A DNA stretch of 64,000 bases from Rhodanobacter sp. MP7CTX1. GTDB lineage: Bacteria; Pseudomonadota; Gammaproteobacteria; Xanthomonadales; Rhodanobacteraceae. Made by a program: the position numbers and the translations under genes. Position 1 is the stretch's first letter. Each line of letters starts with the position of its first letter. The notes under the pieces are model-generated. The model made no database searches and had not been told where the DNA came from. It saw only the letters and a list, made by a program, of their open reading frames with translations. The stretch spans positions 1 through 64,000 of the forward strand of contig NZ_JACHCN010000011.1 of assembly GCF_014205795.1 (NCBI RefSeq), read 5' to 3'. Shown one piece after another: positions 22,145 to 32,413 of this stretch.

Positions 22145-25100
22145 ATGGATTTGCTGCGGTTTCTTCTCTTGTTGCCGGTGCGCTTGCTGCGCGCCCTGTT
22201 GCACATGATCGGCGTGGTGCTACGCCCGTTGGTTGGCAACATGTCTTGGTCGGCGCCAGGCTGGGTGCTGCTGGTAAAGCGTAGACCGCTGCATTCCGCA
22301 GGTGCATTGCTTGCGCTTGTCTTGCTTGCCGGGGGCAGCTGGTTTGGCTGGCAGTGGTACCAGCATCGGCCGCGGCCGCCGGAGCCGGAGCGCATCAGTT
22401 GGGAGGTCAAGGCGCCGGAGCTGACGGATTACACGGTGCAGCCTATCGTCATCCATCCGCTGGAGCTGAGCTTTTCCGGTTCGGCAGCGCCCATCGAGCT
22501 GGTCGGAAAGCCGGTCACCGTCGGAATCACAATGTCGCCTGAGTCCAAGGGGCAGTGGAGCTGGACGGACGACCGCACCCTGCGCTTCGTCCCCGCTGCA
22601 GACTGGCCGGTAGGCGAGCACTACAAGGTGAGCTTCGACGTTGCCAAGGCGTTTGCCAGCCACGTGCTTATGGCTGACGATCACTTCAATTTCGATACCA
22701 TTTCATTTACAGCGAAACTTGGCGCCGGCGAGTTCTATCAGGACCCGCAGGATGCGACGGCGAAGAAAGTCATCTTCCCGATCACCTTCAGTTATGCGGT
22801 CGATCCGGCGCAGTTTGAGAAACGCATCGCGCTCGCGTTGATGGCCAAGGATGGCAAAAGTGGACCGGCGCTGAAATTCAGCGTGGCCTACGACAAGAAC
22901 AAGTTGCAGGCGTGGGTGCATTCGCAGCCGTTGGATCTGCCGCATGACGACGGCGCGGTAGCGCTGACGATCGACAGTGGTGTGCGCAGTTCGCGCGGCG
23001 GTGACGGCACCGACAAGCCGCTGAAGGCGAGTGTGCGCGTCCCGGGTCTGTACAGCCTCAGAGCGGACGAACTCAGCCCGACTCTCGTGGACAACGATAA
23101 ATACGAACCCGAGCAGGTGCTGGTCGCCAATTTCAGCGGTACCGTGCGCGGCAGCGAATTGGCTGCGCTGACGAAGGCCTGGGTCCTGCCCAAGCGCAAG
23201 CCTGGCGAGAATCAGGCGGACGACGATGCGCCCTACAGTTGGGGCGTCAGAGAGGTCAGCGAGGCCGTGCTGCGCCAGTCGCAGCCTTTGAAGCTGGAGC
23301 TGGTTCCGACTGAAGACGACTATGCCGCGCTGCAGAGTTTCAAATATCACGCCGAACCCGGCCAGCGTGTCTACGTGCGCATCGGCAACGGCCTGAAATC
23401 GTTCGGTGGCTACATCCTCGGCAAGTCATCCACGCAGACATTCGGTGTGCCTGACTACCCGAAACTGCTGCGCTTCATGGCGAATGGTTCGCTGCTGTCG
23501 CTGAGCGGCAGCAAGCGGATTTCCGTCGTAGGACGCAACCTGCCTGGCATGAAGCTGGAGATTGGCCGCGTCTTGCCAGATCAGCTGCAGCACCTGGTGA
23601 GTTTCAATCAGGGAACCTATATCAAGCCGGACCTCGGCTACGCATTCAGTGAAGATCACATCGTCGAGCGCTTCGAGCAAAAGCGCGCATTCCCCCCAAT
23701 CGATCCGGGCAAGCCCCATTACGAGGGCGTCGATCTCGGCCAGTATCTGAAAGACGGCAAGCGCGGCGTGTTCTTGCTGCACCTGTCCAGTTACGACCCT
23801 GTAGGGGAGCACAAGAAAGAAGTTGCCGCAGCGAAGGTGAAGGCCCGCGCGCAGCAGGGCATCGCGCATGCGGCTGACGGCAGCACGGACGATGCCAATG
23901 CTGACAGCTCGAACGCGGCGAGCTCCGCTGACGGCAGCGGCGATTCGTCATCCAGCGACAGCTCGAATGACAACGACAACGGCGATACGCAAGACGTCAG
24001 CGCGACCGACACGCGAATGATCGTGGTCACCGACCTGGGCATGCTGGTGAAGCGTGCACTGGACGGCAGCCAGGACGTATTCGTGCAGTCGATCCACACC
24101 GGCCAGCCCGTGGAGGGCGCGACTGTTTCCGTGCTTTCGATGAACGGCCAGACGCTCTACACGCAGGCCACGGCAGCCGACGGCATGGTGCACTTCCCGA
24201 CGTTCAAGGGACTGGATCACGAGAAGACGCCGGAGTTGTATGTGGTGAAGAAGGCCGACGACCTGTCGTTCCTGCCGATCGGTGGCAGTGATCGCCAGCT
24301 CGACTACTCTCGCTTCGATATTGGCGGCGAGCCAAACGCTTTGAACCAGGGCCAGCTTTCCGCTTATTTGTTTTCCGATCGCGGCATTTACCGGCCGGGC
24401 GATCTGTTCCATATCGGTTTGATCGTTCGTGCGGCGAGTTGGTCGCGCAATGTCGCCGGTATTCCGTTGAAGGCCGAGATTGTCGATCCACGTGGCGTCA
24501 GCGTGACGTGGAAGGACATGAAGATGGACGCTTCCGGTTTCGGCGAGCTGGACTACACGCCCGCCGAGACCGCGCCGACCGGCACCTGGACAGTGAACCT
24601 GTATATCGTGAAGGACGACAAGGCCGACACGCAGATCGGCAGCACGACGGTGCAGGTAAAGGAATTCCTTCCCGACCGAATGAAGGTCACCGCCACGCTG
24701 TCGCAACAGGTGATAGAAGGCTGGGTGAAGCCCGATCAGCTGAAGGGTGTGGTCGATGCGCAGAATCTGTTCGGCACGCCAGCCGCCAATCGTCGTGTCG
24801 AAGCATCGCTGACCTTGCGTCCGGCATGGCCGGCGTTCCATAGCTGGCCCGACTACCACTTCTACGACGTGCGTCGTGCGAAGGAAGGCTATGAGGAGTC
24901 GCTGCAAGATGGCAAGACCGACGACAAGGGTCATGCCGAATTCGACCTTGATCTGAAGAAATACGCGGATGCGACGTATCAGCTGTACTTCCTCGGCAAG
25001 GCGTTTGAAGCGGATAGCGGGCGCAGCGTAGCGGCTGCCGCGCAGACACTGGTATCCAGCAATGACTGGCTGGTCGGCTACAAGTCGGTTGACAGTCTCG

Positions 25101-28100
25101 ACTACATCACGCGCAGCAGCCCGCGCGCGGTGCACCTGGTCGCGATCAACCCGCAGGCGAAAGCCTTTGAGCTGAAGGACCTGAAAGCGCAGTTGATCGA
25201 ACGGCGCTATGTGTCGGTGCTGACCAAGCAGGATTCGGGCGTCTACAAATACGACTCCAAGCTCAAGGAAATTCCGATAAGCGAACAGCCGCTGACGATC
25301 CCCGCTGCCGGCATGGATTACACGCTGCCCACCGACAAGCCGGGCAATTACGCGCTGGTGATTCGTCGGGCGGCGGACAACATCGAGATCAACCGGGTGG
25401 AATACGCGGTCGCCGGCGATGCGAACGTCACGCGCTCGCTCGATCGCAATGCGGAGTTGCAGCTGAACCTGAGCAAGCAGGATTACGCTCAGGGCGAATC
25501 CGTGGAAATCGCGATACGCGCGCCGTATGCCGGCAGTGGTCTGATCACGATCGAGCGTGACAAGGTCTACGCGCATGCATGGTTCCACGCGGATACCACC
25601 AGTTCGGTGCAACATATCACCGTGCCGAAAGACTTCGAGGGCAACGGCTACATCAACGTGCAGTACGTCCGCGATCCGTCGTCGGACGAAGTGTTCATGA
25701 GCCCATTGAGTTACGGCGTGGTGCCGTTCTCGGTGAATCTCGATGCACGGCGCGATGTGATCACAGTGGACTCCCCCGCACTGGTAAAGCCGGGCAATAC
25801 CGTCACGTTCAAGCTGCATGCCGCGCGGCCGACCAAGGTAGTGCTGTTCGCGGTGGACGAGGGCATCTTGCAGGTAGCGCGCTACAAGCTTGGCGATCCG
25901 CTGAAGTTCTTCTTCCGCAAGAAAATGCTGGACGTCAACACTTCGCAGATCCTCGACCTGATCCTGCCGGAGTTCGAGAAGATGATGGCGATGGCCGCGC
26001 CGGGTGGCGATGCCGATGCGGCAATGGCTCGCCAGCTCAATCCGTTCAAGCGCAAGCGTGACAAGCCAGTCGCGTTCTGGTCGGGCATCGTGGATGTCGA
26101 TGGTGACAAGGACTTCAGCTATGCCGTGCCGGATTATTTCAACGGCAAGCTGCGGGTGATGGCGGTTGCCGTTTCGCCAGATCAGATCGGCACCTTTGAA
26201 GGCTCGACGACCGTGCGAGCCGACTTCGTGCTGTCGCCGAATGTGCCACTTACCCTGGCGCCCGGTGACGAAGCGGAAATCAGCGTCGGTGTCGCGAACA
26301 ATCTCACTGACCTGGCTGGCAAGACTGTGCCGGTCGCGGTTGCGTTGAATGTCGGCCCGCAATTGCAGGTGCTTGGGCCCGCTAGCAAGAGTCTGAATCT
26401 CGGCGAGATGCGCGAGGGCGTGCTGTCGTTCCGGGTCAAGGCCACCGACAAGCTGGGTTCGGGTAACCTGAGCTTTACGGCTGGCTATGGCGGCAAGTCG
26501 GCGAAGCAAAGCGTCGATCTGTCAGTGCGCCCGGCGGCGGCCTACCGCACCCAGGTCGATGGGGGGCGCGTTGATGCGGGTGGTCAGGCGGAGCTTGCAC
26601 ATCTGCGTTCGATGTATGACGCGCATGCGTCGCGCGACGCAGCGACATCCAGCTTGCCGCTGGTGCTCGCCCAGGGCATTACGAGCTATCTGGTGAACTA
26701 CCAGAATTACTGCAGCGAGCAGATCATCAGCTCGGCAATGCCGTTGCTGGTGGTTGCGAAGTGGCCGGTCGTGCCGGTATTCGCGCATGCCTTGCAGCCG
26801 ACCTTCAGCGAGAAGCCAATCAGCAATGACGAAGCTCTCGCCAAGTTCCTCGATACGTTGCATTCACGTCAGAACAGCGAAGGCGGCTTCGGCCTGTGGT
26901 CAGCGACGCCGGAATCCGAGCCGTTCGTGTCGGCCTATGCGATGAACTTCCTGCTGGAAGCACGCGATCGCGGCACGAGCGTGCCGCAGGACATGCTCGA
27001 TGGTGGCAACAAGTACCTGAAGAAAATGGCTGCCGACGACAGCATGAACACGCTCGACGATCTGCGTCAGCGCGCGTACGCGGTGTACTTGCTGACGCGT
27101 CAGGGCAATGTCACGACGAACGATCTGGCCGCCGTGCAGAAGCGGCTGGATGAAGTCGATCCGAAAGAGTGGAAGAAGGATCTGGCCGCCGCCTGGCTGG
27201 CCGCCTCGTACAAGATGCTCAAGCAGGACGACGAAGCTGACAAGTTGATCGCCGGCCCGCAACAGCAATTGGAGCGCAAGCTGGGGGACAAGTATTTCAT
27301 CTATGGCTACTACTACGATCCGCTGACTCGTGACGCAAGCGTGCTGTACCTACTGACGAAACATTTCCCGGAGCGGGCGAAGGCTCTGTCGCCGCGTGTG
27401 ATGGAAAACATCGCGTGGCCACTCGGTCAAGACAGGTACAACACGCTGTCGGCGTCGATGACGATACTTGCGCTGGACAGCTACTCCAAACAGACCGCAG
27501 GCGATCTGGACAAGCTTGATATCCAGGAGGTGCACGCCGATGGCAGCGCGAAGTCGATCGCGGCGCTGCAGGCGAACTTGTTGCAGGCCGGTAGTTGGGA
27601 TGCGGCAGCGAGCAAGCTGCGTTTCATCAACCATGGCGACGTAGCGACGTGGTATGTCGCGAGCCAGGGTGGTTACGACAGCACGGCAGCGGACAAGGCG
27701 ATCAAGGATGGCATCGAGATCGTGCGCGACTACACCGATGCACAGGGCAAAGCGCTTACGCAAATCAACGTGGGTGACGAGATCGATGTACATGTGAAGA
27801 TTCGCGCGACCGGTGACAGCGGCGTCGGCAACGTGTCGATTGTCGATTTGCTGCCGGGCGGGTTCGAGCCCGTGATCCAGCCACCGCCAGCGGTAACCGG
27901 CCAACAGGGCGACAGCTCGCCAGGCGCAGGCGATCAGGGTAGCGATCAAGGGGGCGACAGCGAGGTCAAGCCGCAGGCATGGCGTTCGCCGATCGGCCTC
28001 TCCAGCTCGACGTGGGAGCCTGAATACGCGGATATCCGCGAGGATCGCGTGGTGATCTACGGTACGGCGACGCCCGACGTGCGTGAGTTCGTCTACCGCA

Positions 28101-28222
28101 TCAAGGCGACCAATGCCGGCAAGTTCATCGTGCCACCGGCCTACGGCGAATCGATGTACGACCGCGCCATCCAGGCCCGCTCGCCCGGCGGTTCCACTCT
28201 GACCGTGACGCAAAAGCCGTGA
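22145..28222 (+). CDS. Bacterial alpha-2-macroglobulin with thioester motif
   Basis: A 2025-residue protein. N-terminal hydrophobic segments, including one at about residues 55-72 (GALLALVLLAGGSWFGW), suggest membrane anchoring with a periplasmic body; no lipobox Cys is seen, unlike E. coli YfhM. Macroglobulin-like beta domains follow, then the thioester site C1523-SEQ1526 in NYCSEQIISS within the alpha/alpha thioester domain (about 1480-1790). The thioester covalently traps attacking proteases in this family. A Ser/Asp/Asn-rich linker lies at about 575-625 and a Gly/Asp/Gln linker near 1917-1940. It is larger than E. coli ECAM (1653). pbpC follows 87 bases downstream, the classic pairing of protease trap and wall repair. 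Confidence 0.93.
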   Translation: MDLLRFLLLLPVRLLRALLHMIGVVLRPLVGNMSWSAPGWVLLVKRRPLHSAGALLALVLLAGGSWFGWQWYQHRPRPPEPERISWEVKAPELTDYTVQPIVIHPLELSFSGSAAPIELVGKPVTVGITMSPESKGQWSWTDDRTLRFVPAADWPVGEHYKVSFDVAKAFASHVLMADDHFNFDTISFTAKLGAGEFYQDPQDATAKKVIFPITFSYAVDPAQFEKRIALALMAKDGKSGPALKFSVAYDKNKLQAWVHSQPLDLPHDDGAVALTIDSGVRSSRGGDGTDKPLKASVRVPGLYSLRADELSPTLVDNDKYEPEQVLVANFSGTVRGSELAALTKAWVLPKRKPGENQADDDAPYSWGVREVSEAVLRQSQPLKLELVPTEDDYAALQSFKYHAEPGQRVYVRIGNGLKSFGGYILGKSSTQTFGVPDYPKLLRFMANGSLLSLSGSKRISVVGRNLPGMKLEIGRVLPDQLQHLVSFNQGTYIKPDLGYAFSEDHIVERFEQKRAFPPIDPGKPHYEGVDLGQYLKDGKRGVFLLHLSSYDPVGEHKKEVAAAKVKARAQQGIAHAADGSTDDANADSSNAASSADGSGDSSSSDSSNDNDNGDTQDVSATDTRMIVVTDLGMLVKRALDGSQDVFVQSIHTGQPVEGATVSVLSMNGQTLYTQATAADGMVHFPTFKGLDHEKTPELYVVKKADDLSFLPIGGSDRQLDYSRFDIGGEPNALNQGQLSAYLFSDRGIYRPGDLFHIGLIVRAASWSRNVAGIPLKAEIVDPRGVSVTWKDMKMDASGFGELDYTPAETAPTGTWTVNLYIVKDDKADTQIGSTTVQVKEFLPDRMKVTATLSQQVIEGWVKPDQLKGVVDAQNLFGTPAANRRVEASLTLRPAWPAFHSWPDYHFYDVRRAKEGYEESLQDGKTDDKGHAEFDLDLKKYADATYQLYFLGKAFEADSGRSVAAAAQTLVSSNDWLVGYKSVDSLDYITRSSPRAVHLVAINPQAKAFELKDLKAQLIERRYVSVLTKQDSGVYKYDSKLKEIPISEQPLTIPAAGMDYTLPTDKPGNYALVIRRAADNIEINRVEYAVAGDANVTRSLDRNAELQLNLSKQDYAQGESVEIAIRAPYAGSGLITIERDKVYAHAWFHADTTSSVQHITVPKDFEGNGYINVQYVRDPSSDEVFMSPLSYGVVPFSVNLDARRDVITVDSPALVKPGNTVTFKLHAARPTKVVLFAVDEGILQVARYKLGDPLKFFFRKKMLDVNTSQILDLILPEFEKMMAMAAPGGDADAAMARQLNPFKRKRDKPVAFWSGIVDVDGDKDFSYAVPDYFNGKLRVMAVAVSPDQIGTFEGSTTVRADFVLSPNVPLTLAPGDEAEISVGVANNLTDLAGKTVPVAVALNVGPQLQVLGPASKSLNLGEMREGVLSFRVKATDKLGSGNLSFTAGYGGKSAKQSVDLSVRPAAAYRTQVDGGRVDAGGQAELAHLRSMYDAHASRDAATSSLPLVLAQGITSYLVNYQNYCSEQIISSAMPLLVVAKWPVVPVFAHALQPTFSEKPISNDEALAKFLDTLHSRQNSEGGFGLWSATPESEPFVSAYAMNFLLEARDRGTSVPQDMLDGGNKYLKKMAADDSMNTLDDLRQRAYAVYLLTRQGNVTTNDLAAVQKRLDEVDPKEWKKDLAAAWLAASYKMLKQDDEADKLIAGPQQQLERKLGDKYFIYGYYYDPLTRDASVLYLLTKHFPERAKALSPRVMENIAWPLGQDRYNTLSASMTILALDSYSKQTAGDLDKLDIQEVHADGSAKSIAALQANLLQAGSWDAAASKLRFINHGDVATWYVASQGGYDSTAADKAIKDGIEIVRDYTDAQGKALTQINVGDEIDVHVKIRATGDSGVGNVSIVDLLPGGFEPVIQPPPAVTGQQGDSSPGAGDQGSDQGGDSEVKPQAWRSPIGLSSSTWEPEYADIREDRVVIYGTATPDVREFVYRIKATNAGKFIVPPAYGESMYDRAIQARSPGGSTLTVTQKP

Positions 28223-28243
28223 CCCGCCGCACCGATCTCACTC

Positions 28244-28305
28244 TTCCCGTCATGAAGGCGGGAATCTACCCCCTCTCCCCATCGGGGAGAGGGCTGGGGT
28301 GAGGG
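28244..28305. repeat. REP-like palindrome between the macroglobulin gene and pbpC
   Basis: CCCTCTCCCC-ATC-GGGGAGAGGG (28271-28293) is a perfect 10-bp stem followed by CTGGGGTGAGGGGC, a repeat type common in xanthomonad intergenic regions. Just before it CCGTCATGAAGGCGGGAATC resembles half of the other REP family in this window. The element ends only a few bases before the likely pbpC start. Confidence 0.7.
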
Positions 28306-28309
28306 GCGG

Positions 28310-30703
28310 GTGCTTGCCATAAAGCCCGACCTGTTCGGTACGCTAAGCCGCTGGCTCCATCGCTGGCAGAACTGGCTCGTCGCTCTCACGCTGATCGCCG
28401 CCGTGATGATCGGCTGTCGACTATGGCCACATCCGCCATTGCGCGGCTGGCTGCCATCGTCCACGGCGGTGTACGACGATCACGGTCGCTTGCTGCGGCT
28501 GACGCTCGCCAGTGACGATCGCTATCGATTGTGGGTGCCGCTGAAGGACATCTCGCCGCAACTGGTCGAGGGCGTCTTGCTGCATGAGGATCGCTGGTAC
28601 TACTCGCATGCGGGCTTCAATCCGTACGGTTTGCTGCGTGGCGCATGGGTTACGTATGCGCGGCACGGCCATCCGCAAGGCGGCTCGACCATCACGATGC
28701 AACTGGCGCGCCTGTTGTGGCAGCTCAACACGCGCACGCCCGGCGGCAAACTACGGCAAGTGGCGCGCGCAATCCAACTCGAGCTGTTTTATTCCAAGCA
28801 GGACATTCTCGAGGCTTACCTCAACGATGCGCCGTACGGCCGCAATGTGGAAGGTGTGGGTGCCGCGAGTCTGGCCTATTTCGACAAGCCGCCGGATCAA
28901 CTCACTCTGCCGGAGGCGCTGACGCTTGCCGTTGTCCCGCAAGATCCGGCGCGGCGCCTGCATGCCACGCACGGGACCGACGACGCGATGATCAATCCGT
29001 CGCTGGCGCTGGCACGCAACCGGCTGTATGCGCTTTGGCTGCACAACCATCCGCTCGATGTGTCGCAGACACCATTGTTTGCATTGCCACTGAATCTGCG
29101 TCCGCTCGCAAAGCTGCCATTTGAAGCGCCGCATGCCGTGGAGCAGGCCCTCGCCACGCAGCACGTTACGGCGGACGAAGACTCGGCAAAGCTGATCACC
29201 ACCATCGATCTTGATTTGCAGCACACGCTTGAGCAGCAGATGACGCGTTACGTGCAGCGCAATGCGTCGCGTGGCATCCGCAATACGGCCGCGATTCTGG
29301 TCGACACACGCGACATGGGCGTGAAGGCGATGATCGGCTCGGTGAACTACGCCGATTCATCGATCCAGGGGCAGGTCAACGGCACGCTCGCGAAACGTTC
29401 GCCAGGTTCTACGCTGAAGCCGTTCATCTATGCACTGGGCTTCGATCAAGGCGTGCTGCATCCGCAGACGGTGTTGCGCGATGTGCCGACCGCGTTCGGC
29501 CCTTACACGCCTGAGAATTTCGACGGCCATTTTCTCGGCCCGATCACCGCCGCCCAAGCGTTGATACGCAGCCGCAACATTCCTGCGGTGTGGGTTGCCT
29601 CGCAACTTCAGCATCCCAACCTTTACGACCTCTTGCGTCAAGCCGGCATCAGCCATATGGCGAGCGAGCAGCACTACGGTCTTGCGCTGGTGCTCGGTGG
29701 TGGGGAAGTCACCATGCAGGAACTGGCTGGCCTGTACGCGATGCTTGCCAATCGTGGCGTACTAAAGCCACTACGGCTGCGCGCGGACGATCCACCGACG
29801 CCCGGCACTCGCCTGCTCAGTGACGAAGCGAGCTTCATGGTGATGGACATGCTGCGACAGAATCCGCGCCCGGACGAGACCACCGGCGCGCAGCCGACGC
29901 CATGGCCGGTGTACTGGAAGACCGGCACGTCGTGGGCGTTCCGTGATGCATGGACGGCCGGCAGCTTCGGTCCGTACGTTCTGGTGGTGTGGGTCGGCAA
30001 TTTCGACAGTACCGGCAATCCTGCCTTTGTCGGCGCAGAAGCAGCGGCTCCGCTGTTCTTCCAGATAGTCGATGCCTTGCATGCGGAACATCCGCACTTG
30101 CAGGAACCTGTTCGGCACATGCCTGCCAACCTCAAGCGCGTGGAGATCTGCCTGGCAAGTGGGGAATTGCCGAACCGGTGGTGCCCTCAGAAGGGTTGGA
30201 CCTGGTTCATCCCGGGCAAGTCGCCGATCAAGGTCAGTAACGTGCATCGGCCGGTAGTGATCGACGATGCGACCGGCCAACCCGCGTGTCCGCCCTATGC
30301 CGGCAAGCAGACCCATGTAGACGTCTACGAATTCTGGCCGTCCGATTTGCAGCAGGTCTTTGCGCAGGCCGGCATTCCCCGGCGCAAGCCGCCGCAAAAT
30401 CCGTCCTGTACCGGCGCCGGTCAGGCGGACGGCGATCCGCCGCAGATTACCTCGCCGCTACGCGGAAGCACGTACGCGCTGCGCCTCAAGCAGCAGGGGA
30501 TGGAACGCATTGCGTTCACCGCGACTACCGATGCCGATACGCACGCCTTGTACTGGTTCGTCGACGATGCCTATATCGGCAGCAGCACACCGGGCGAGTC
30601 GTTGTTCTGGCAGCCACCCGGCGCGGCCCGGTACAGCGTGCGCGTGGTGGACGACCACGGGCGCAGCGACCAGCGACCGCTGGGGGTAAGTCTGGTTGAA
30701 TGA
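28310..30703 (+). CDS. pbpC: Penicillin-binding protein 1C
   Basis: A 797-residue bifunctional peptidoglycan synthase of the periplasmic side. A membrane anchor (about 22-42) is followed by the glycosyltransferase domain with E93 in LHEDRWYYSHAG and GGSTITMQLARLL. The transpeptidase domain has S367-T-L-K370 (SPGSTLKPF), SRN near residue 422 and K537-TGTS. The C-terminal BiPBP_C domain (about 700-797) is typical of PBP1C. The GTG at 28310 directly follows a repeat that supplies the purine-rich GGTGAGGGGCGG; an internal start such as the ATG near 28407 cannot be excluded but would cut into the anchor. Pairing with the macroglobulin is conserved in proteobacteria. Confidence 0.93.
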   Translation: MLAIKPDLFGTLSRWLHRWQNWLVALTLIAAVMIGCRLWPHPPLRGWLPSSTAVYDDHGRLLRLTLASDDRYRLWVPLKDISPQLVEGVLLHEDRWYYSHAGFNPYGLLRGAWVTYARHGHPQGGSTITMQLARLLWQLNTRTPGGKLRQVARAIQLELFYSKQDILEAYLNDAPYGRNVEGVGAASLAYFDKPPDQLTLPEALTLAVVPQDPARRLHATHGTDDAMINPSLALARNRLYALWLHNHPLDVSQTPLFALPLNLRPLAKLPFEAPHAVEQALATQHVTADEDSAKLITTIDLDLQHTLEQQMTRYVQRNASRGIRNTAAILVDTRDMGVKAMIGSVNYADSSIQGQVNGTLAKRSPGSTLKPFIYALGFDQGVLHPQTVLRDVPTAFGPYTPENFDGHFLGPITAAQALIRSRNIPAVWVASQLQHPNLYDLLRQAGISHMASEQHYGLALVLGGGEVTMQELAGLYAMLANRGVLKPLRLRADDPPTPGTRLLSDEASFMVMDMLRQNPRPDETTGAQPTPWPVYWKTGTSWAFRDAWTAGSFGPYVLVVWVGNFDSTGNPAFVGAEAAAPLFFQIVDALHAEHPHLQEPVRHMPANLKRVEICLASGELPNRWCPQKGWTWFIPGKSPIKVSNVHRPVVIDDATGQPACPPYAGKQTHVDVYEFWPSDLQQVFAQAGIPRRKPPQNPSCTGAGQADGDPPQITSPLRGSTYALRLKQQGMERIAFTATTDADTHALYWFVDDAYIGSSTPGESLFWQPPGAARYSVRVVDDHGRSDQRPLGVSLVE

Positions 30704-30769
30704 ACCTGATCGAATGAGCCGCGCTATGCTCGGCCGTCGCCCCTGAGCCCCACGAGCAGACGCCCGAGC

Positions 30770-32059
30770 ATGAAGCAGCCTTCGACTCCTTCCTACTATC
30801 GCGCCACCGCTACGCCGTACGTACCGTACGCACCATTGCAAGGCCAGCACGAGACACGCATCGCCATCGTCGGTGGTGGCTATGCTGGCCTCAACACGGC
30901 GCTGGGCCTGGCCGAACGCGGCGTGCGCGATGTGGTCCTGCTTGAGCGCGAGCAGGTCGGCTTCGGAGCCTCGGGCCGCAACGGCGGTTTCGTCTTCGGC
31001 GGTTATTCGCTGGGTGAGCAGGCGCTGCTTGATCAGCTTGGGGAACAGCGTGCGCGTGCGCTGTTCAATCTCACCACGGCGGCGGTTGAGCGCATCCGCG
31101 AACGCGTGAAGAAATACGCGATCGACTGCGATATGGTCGACCAGGGCGTGATCTGGGCTAACTGGTTTCGCGATCCGGGCGTACTACGCAAGCGCCAGCA
31201 GTTGCTCGCCGATCATTTCGATACACACTGGGATTGGCTGCCACAGCAAGAACTACGCGAACGCGTGCGCAGCGAGCGCTACTACGACGGTCTGTATGAA
31301 CGGAACGCGCTGCATCTGCATCCCCTCAACTACGCGATCGGCCTCGCCGCGGCTGCAGCCGGGCAGGGTGTGCGCATACATGAAGACAGCGATGTCTGGC
31401 GGATGCGCCGCGAAGGTACGCGCTGGCGTCTGAGCACATCCCAAGGTGAATTGCTGGCGGATCAGGTGGTACTGGCCTGCGGCGGCTATCTGGCCGGCCT
31501 GCAAAAGAAGATCGACCGCGCGATCCTGCCCATCGCCACCTATGTAATGGCGACCGAGCCGCTGGGTGATCGTCTTGATGAGTGCCTGCAGTCGCGCGCC
31601 GCGGTCTATGACAGCCGCTTCGCATTCGACTATTACCGCCCGCTGCCGGACACGCGATTGCTATGGGGTGGCCGCATTTCCGTCCGCAATCGCTCTCCAC
31701 ATGCGGTACAACGGCTGCTGGGACATGACTTGTTGCGGGTGTTTCCACAGCTGAAAGGTGTGAAGATCGACTACGCGTGGTCCGGATTGATGAGCTACGC
31801 GCGCCATCAGATGCCTCAGGTCGGAAGCAATGGCGATGGGCTTTGGTGGGCGCAGGCGTTTGGTGGCCACGGCGTGGCACCGACATGTGCGGCTGGCGAA
31901 TTGCTGGCCGCCGCCATCGCCAAGGGTGACGAGGGCTGGAAGCAGTTTTCCAACTACGGTCTGGACAGCACCCACCGACCCCTGGGCTTTCTTGGGGCGC
32001 AGGCCAGCTACTGGTGGCATCAAAGCAACGACTGGTTCAAGACGAGGCTGGAAGGATGA
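30770..32059 (+). CDS. FAD-dependent oxidoreductase (DAO family, PuuB-like)
   Basis: A 429-residue flavoenzyme. The dinucleotide motif [21 protein letters not shown] starts near residue 28, followed by [17 protein letters not shown], which in the gamma-glutamylputrescine oxidase/sarcosine oxidase-like group contacts FAD. The C-terminus has [20 protein letters not shown], the second FAD contact. The family oxidises amines or N-methyl amino acids with O2 or quinone acceptors. No polyamine-pathway gene lies nearby, so substrate is open. Its stop overlaps the start of the next gene (ATGA). Confidence 0.88.
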   Translation: MKQPSTPSYYRATATPYVPYAPLQGQHETRIAIVGGGYAGLNTALGLAERGVRDVVLLEREQVGFGASGRNGGFVFGGYSLGEQALLDQLGEQRARALFNLTTAAVERIRERVKKYAIDCDMVDQGVIWANWFRDPGVLRKRQQLLADHFDTHWDWLPQQELRERVRSERYYDGLYERNALHLHPLNYAIGLAAAAAGQGVRIHEDSDVWRMRREGTRWRLSTSQGELLADQVVLACGGYLAGLQKKIDRAILPIATYVMATEPLGDRLDECLQSRAAVYDSRFAFDYYRPLPDTRLLWGGRISVRNRSPHAVQRLLGHDLLRVFPQLKGVKIDYAWSGLMSYARHQMPQVGSNGDGLWWAQAFGGHGVAPTCAAGELLAAAIAKGDEGWKQFSNYGLDSTHRPLGFLGAQASYWWHQSNDWFKTRLEG

Positions 32060-32412
32060 GCGAACAACATTTGCAGCACACAGCGGAAATAAGTTGGGCT
32101 GAATTCGAGAAGGTACTGCTCGTTGCCGGCACCGTGACGAGGGTGGAGCCGTTCCCTGAAGCGCGCAAACCCGCATGGAAAGTGTGGGCGGATTTCGGAC
32201 CCTACGGCGAGAAGAAGACCAGCGCCCAGATCGCTGCGCTGTACAAGGCCGAGGATCTGGTCGGGCGCCAGATCGTCGGCGTGATCAACTTCCCTGAAAA
32301 GCAGATTGGCCCGTTCCGCTCGCAGTTCCTGCTCACGGGTTTCCACACCGACGACGGCGTGGTGATCACTGCCATCGAACGGCCGGTACCGAACGGCACC
32401 CGGTTGGCCTGA
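32056..32412 (+). CDS. CsaA-like tRNA-binding domain protein
   Basis: A 118-residue OB-fold protein matching the free-standing tRNA-binding domain seen in CsaA and in the C-terminus of methionyl-tRNA synthetase. Characteristic blocks are [29 protein letters not shown] and [19 protein letters not shown]. CsaA has been described as a chaperone or tRNA-binding protein; the physiological role is uncertain. The start is ATGA-coupled to the oxidoreductase, and the acetyltransferase starts one base after its stop. Confidence 0.9.
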   Translation: MSEQHLQHTAEISWAEFEKVLLVAGTVTRVEPFPEARKPAWKVWADFGPYGEKKTSAQIAALYKAEDLVGRQIVGVINFPEKQIGPFRSQFLLTGFHTDDGVVITAIERPVPNGTRLA

Positions 32413-32413
32413 G

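Noticed and set aside
23948..26509. 853-codon open frame antisense to the macroglobulin gene
   Set aside because: Composition (rich in His, Arg, Gln) is typical of a reverse-complement shadow. The plus-strand protein has clear domains and a thioester motif.
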